Part shown: positions 7,587 to 9,590 of the stretch, piece after piece
Layout: every line of letters starts with the position of its first letter
Numbering within the stretch: position 1 is the stretch's first letter
Assembly: GCA_002308315.1 (NCBI GenBank)
Contig: DBWE01000094.1
Span: 714 to 10,303 of the forward strand
Origin: Clostridiales bacterium UBA1246
GTDB taxonomy: Bacteria > Bacillota > Clostridia > Oscillospirales > Oscillospiraceae
Length of the DNA stretch: 9,590 nucleotides
Direction: 5' to 3'
The notes under the pieces: generated by a model
What the model saw: the letters and a program-made list of their open reading frames with translations, nothing else
Databases searched by the model: none
What the model was told of the DNA's origin: nothing
Program-made: the position numbers and the translations under genes

Positions 7587-7618
7587 TATGTGGGCGAAAT
7601 CGATATTTCGCCCACATA
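7587..7618. other. Intergenic hairpin between the lipoprotein and dehydrogenase genes
   Basis: A perfect 14-bp inverted repeat (TATGTGGGCGAAAT at 7587-7600, complement at 7605-7618) has a four-base loop. It starts 14 bases after the lipoprotein stop on the minus strand. No U-tract follows in the transcript, so partial termination or 3' protection of the lipoprotein message is more likely than full termination. Such elements often raise binding-protein levels above those of downstream genes. Confidence 0.7.
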
Positions 7619-7632
7619 CGCCGTTATTCGTT

Positions 7633-9261
7633 TTATTTCCAGGACCAGTCGTTGTAATAGGTGTTGAAGTAAGGCACGAAATACACGCCGTCGAGATCCT
7701 TGCTGTAAGCAATTCCGCGCATGGGCTCGCAGATCGCGTACCACGCGGGAGCCGCTTCGAACAGCTCGGTCATCTCTTTGATAACGGCCATACGCTCAGC
7801 GGTGTCATGTATGCTCATGACCGTCGCGTTGAGCTCCATGAAACGGTCCTTGCCTTCGCCGAGCCACTCGCAGCCGGACAGATGCGGAACAACGGGTATC
7901 CAGCCGTTGTAGTTCTGTCCCGCGGTGTTGGTGGGAGCCTGAACGTCGCGCACGTACAGATCGTAGCCCTCCACGTCAAAGGTCAGCTGGTTGAAGGTAG
8001 CCTCGTCGTAATTGACTATCTTCACGGTCACGCCGATGGCGTTCAGGTTCTGCTGGATGACCTCAGCCAGGGTAACGTAGTCGGAAGCGCCGTTGGTGAT
8101 CAGCGTAACGGTCTGTCCGGTCAACCCGGCCTTGTCGGCATACTCCTTGGCCTTGTCAACGTTATAGCCGACGGAATAAGTCTCATCCAGATTCATGCAG
8201 TCGGCGGAGAAGTCAGCCGCAGAGTTGGAGTTGGGCCAATCGCAGGGCGTAGCCTGGCCGTTGTAGGCAAGGTTGCAGGCCTGTGTCTTGTTTATGGCAA
8301 AGCATACTGCCTTTCTGGCGTCGACATTTTGGAAGATGCTGTTCTCCGTTATGTTGAACCACACTGCGGAAGCGGAGCGGTTGGGCGACTTAAGCAGCTC
8401 ATAGTCGCTGAGGGTATCGACATAGTCGAGCTCCTGGAGCGGCACGCGCAGGGAAACGTCGACAGCGCCGGTCTCGAGGGAATTGATCCTCTGCGTATCC
8501 TCATCCATGCAGATGAAGTGCAGATTTTTGATAGAGGGCTTTTCACCCCAGTAATTCTCGTTGGCTGTCATATACAGATAGCTGTTTACCACATAATCGG
8601 TTACGACGTACGGGCCGGTGCCGATGGGATTTTTAGCATACTCGGCAGGATCGTAAGACTCGGCGTCGAGCATCTGCATGCAGCAGATATTGTTGTAATA
8701 CGCGTAATCGAACTGTTTGAAGACCATGCGGACGGTGTAATCGTCGATCTTTCCGCAGGCTTCCCAATCAAGATGCGGGAAATACGGATACTGTCCGGCG
8801 GTGTTGTTGCACAGATCAAGAGTGAACATAAAGTCGTCGGCATTAAAGTCGTTGCCGTTGGAGAACTTTACGCCTTCGCGAAGGTGGAAGATCCAGGAAG
8901 TATCCGACTCCTCCTCCATGCTCGTGGCAAGAAGCCAGCGATACTCATAGGTGCCGTCGCTGTTGACCTTGTAGATGTCGCACAGAGGCTCGGCATACAT
9001 TCTGGAAACCGCGGTATAGTCTCCGTAAGCCGACTCGTATGTGAAATCAAGCGTTGCATAGTCCTGGGTCAGCGCAACGGTGAGGGTGTCCTTGCCCTCG
9101 GGGGTCTTGCTCTCTTCTCCGGAAACGTCGGGGGTCTTTGCGCCGTCGTTGTTCGAAGCATCGGGACCGTTCGTGGTGTCGGGACCGGGCTCGGAAGCGG
9201 TGCACGCGGCAAGGGAAAGCGCCAAAATTGCGATGAGAATAAATGCCAGGATCTTTTTCAT
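7633..9261 (-). CDS. ABC transporter substrate-binding lipoprotein, family 5 (SBP_bac_5)
   Basis: The 542-residue protein is an extracytoplasmic solute receptor of the peptide/nickel/opine family. Residues 1-20 are a lipoprotein signal with lipobox LAAC; C20 is lipidated after cleavage. An acidic, Pro/Ser/Gly-rich linker (21-57) tethers the domain to the membrane. The family 5 fold follows, with the W-x-F-HLREGVKFSNG segment near 123-136, NPIGTGPY at 211-218 and the ENYWGEKP region near 235-242. The ATG at 9261 is chosen over an in-frame upstream extension because AGGAGG (9274-9269) lies seven bases before it and the signal peptide starts there. Twelve cysteines besides C20 is many for this family. 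No permease or ATPase gene lies beside it: the next genes are dehydrogenases, so it either borrows a transporter or the transporter is encoded elsewhere. The ligand is unknown and need not be a peptide. Confidence 0.94.
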   Translation of the reverse strand: MKKILAFILIAILALSLAACTASEPGPDTTNGPDASNNDGAKTPDVSGEESKTPEGKDTLTVALTQDYATLDFTYESAYGDYTAVSRMYAEPLCDIYKVNSDGTYEYRWLLATSMEEESDTSWIFHLREGVKFSNGNDFNADDFMFTLDLCNNTAGQYPYFPHLDWEACGKIDDYTVRMVFKQFDYAYYNNICCMQMLDAESYDPAEYAKNPIGTGPYVVTDYVVNSYLYMTANENYWGEKPSIKNLHFICMDEDTQRINSLETGAVDVSLRVPLQELDYVDTLSDYELLKSPNRSASAVWFNITENSIFQNVDARKAVCFAINKTQACNLAYNGQATPCDWPNSNSAADFSADCMNLDETYSVGYNVDKAKEYADKAGLTGQTVTLITNGASDYVTLAEVIQQNLNAIGVTVKIVNYDEATFNQLTFDVEGYDLYVRDVQAPTNTAGQNYNGWIPVVPHLSGCEWLGEGKDRFMELNATVMSIHDTAERMAVIKEMTELFEAAPAWYAICEPMRGIAYSKDLDGVYFVPYFNTYYNDWSWK

Positions 9262-9268
9262 GGTTTTT

Positions 9269-9274
9269 CCTCCT
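9269..9274 (-). promoter_or_regulatory. Ribosome binding site of the solute-binding lipoprotein
   Basis: AGGAGG, part of a longer GGAGGAGG run at 9276-9269, lies seven bases before the ATG at 9261. It decides the start: the frame stays open for 58 more codons upstream, but only this start gives a lipoprotein signal peptide. Confidence 0.8.
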
Positions 9275-9309
9275 CCGTCATCTGCTTCATATGCATTTTC
9301 ATTTCTTTT

Positions 9310-9335
9310 GACGTTCCTCCGGCGGAAAAAGTTCC
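9310..9335 (-). promoter_or_regulatory. Possible ECF-type sigma promoter (GGAAC-N17-CGTC)
   Basis: On the minus strand GGAAC (9335-9331), followed by a T-run, is separated by exactly 17 bases from CGTC (9313-9310). This is the general pattern of promoters read by extracytoplasmic-function sigma factors (GGAAC/GTAAC-type -35, CGTC-type -10). The start of transcription would be near 9303, giving a leader of about 40 bases before the lipoprotein ATG. No convincing housekeeping promoter is seen in the 89-bp gap. The match is by eye; short motifs like this can arise by chance. Confidence 0.4.
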
Positions 9336-9350
9336 CTGTGCCCGGATCTT

Positions 9351-9590
9351 TCAGCAGAATCTCAGCGCCGGGAATGAAAGCGCCATCATCATATAGCCTT
9401 CGCCGACAGGGTCGAAGAAAACCGTTCGGAACCATTTTTCCGCTTCCATCCCGCGGACCAGCCGGCTTTCCCCGTATACCCTTTCCGTCAGTGCGGTGAC
9501 CGGCATCATCGGATCACCGAACAGATAGCTTCCGTTGCGGATCTCCACCTGCAGTGATTTATCCTTCGTCCGGACCTCATACAGGTCCGG
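9351..9590 (-). CDS. C-terminal end of an unrecognised protein (partial)
   Basis: The minus strand is open from the window edge to TGA at 9353-9351, giving 79 residues without a start inside the window that is clearly supported. The stretch alternates short polar and hydrophobic segments, as in a beta-rich domain, and ends in a hydrophobic segment (DPVGEGYMMMALSFPALRF) before the final Cys. I do not recognise the family. A distant likeness to the tubby/LURP-one C-terminal fold, which ends in a hydrophobic helix, is only a guess. The gene ends 89 bp before the lipoprotein gene; a possible separate promoter in that gap suggests it is not part of the downstream operon. Confidence 0.5.
   Translation of the reverse strand, partial: PDLYEVRTKDKSLQVEIRNGSYLFGDPMMPVTALTERVYGESRLVRGMEAEKWFRTVFFDPVGEGYMMMALSFPALRFC

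Noticed and set aside
7552..9396. A 614-codon open frame on the + strand opposite the solute-binding lipoprotein
   Set aside because: Its product is a low-complexity Val/Gly/Ile-rich mirror of a clear family 5 binding protein, so I treat it as a shadow.
9262..9435. A 58-residue N-terminal extension of the solute-binding protein
   Set aside because: It would bury the lipoprotein signal peptide and ignore the AGGAGG placed seven bases before the internal ATG.
9570..9590. An 8-bp inverted repeat at the window edge (CCGGACCT/AGGTCCGG)
   Set aside because: It lies inside the open frame of the partial gene and is cut by the window edge; a chance palindrome in coding DNA is the simplest reading.
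1..9590. Mobile elements, CRISPR arrays, tRNA or rRNA genes
   Set aside because: I saw no regularly spaced repeats, transposase or integrase motifs, tRNA-like cloverleaf or rRNA stretches, although a covariance-model search was not possible.

Overview
The window looks like a chromosomal segment of an obligately anaerobic, moderately GC-rich Firmicute, most likely a gut- or rumen-type clostridium. The grounds are an oxygen-sensitive glycyl radical enzyme with its activase, strong AGGAGG ribosome binding sites, a Firmicutes-type small membrane protein (DUF3899-like) and a lipoprotein solute-binding protein. There is no rRNA, tRNA, CRISPR array, transposase or phage gene.

Positions 1-1493 (+ strand) are the end of an arginine biosynthesis operon: the last 39 codons of argG and a complete argH, overlapping by four bases. 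A hairpin at 1514-1550 closes it and also lies just past the end of the convergent gene arriving from the other strand. All remaining genes are on the minus strand. In transcription order they are: the 3' end of an unrecognised gene (9590-9351); a family 5 solute-binding lipoprotein (9261-7633); two related short-chain dehydrogenases (7552-6545 and 6545-5628, overlapping by one base); a radical SAM glycyl-radical activase with two extra Fe-S clusters (5550-4579); a glycyl radical enzyme of the PFL/dehydratase superfamily (4525-2054); and a small three-helix membrane protein (1973-1557).

The block from 9261 to 2054 is the notable part. It has the shape of a catabolic operon: a binding lipoprotein to capture a substrate, two alcohol/carbonyl oxidoreductases, and a radical lyase with its activating enzyme. 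The lyase keeps the radical Gly (G799) and the Cys-Val-Glu-Pro thiyl loop (C462, E464), but by eye it lacks the Asp that glycerol/diol-type dehydratases carry 14 residues after the Cys. No partner gene of a known glycyl-radical pathway is present: no microcompartment shell, aldehyde dehydrogenase, P5C reductase, sulfoacetaldehyde reductase or decarboxylase small subunit. The substrate is therefore unknown, and the locus is a candidate for an undescribed pathway.

Three strong hairpins without a U-tract on the transcribed strand sit at operon junctions (7587-7618, 5576-5614, 2003-2039). A GGAAC-N17-CGTC element at 9335-9310, resembling an ECF sigma promoter, lies just upstream of the lipoprotein gene. 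These are the main regulatory leads.
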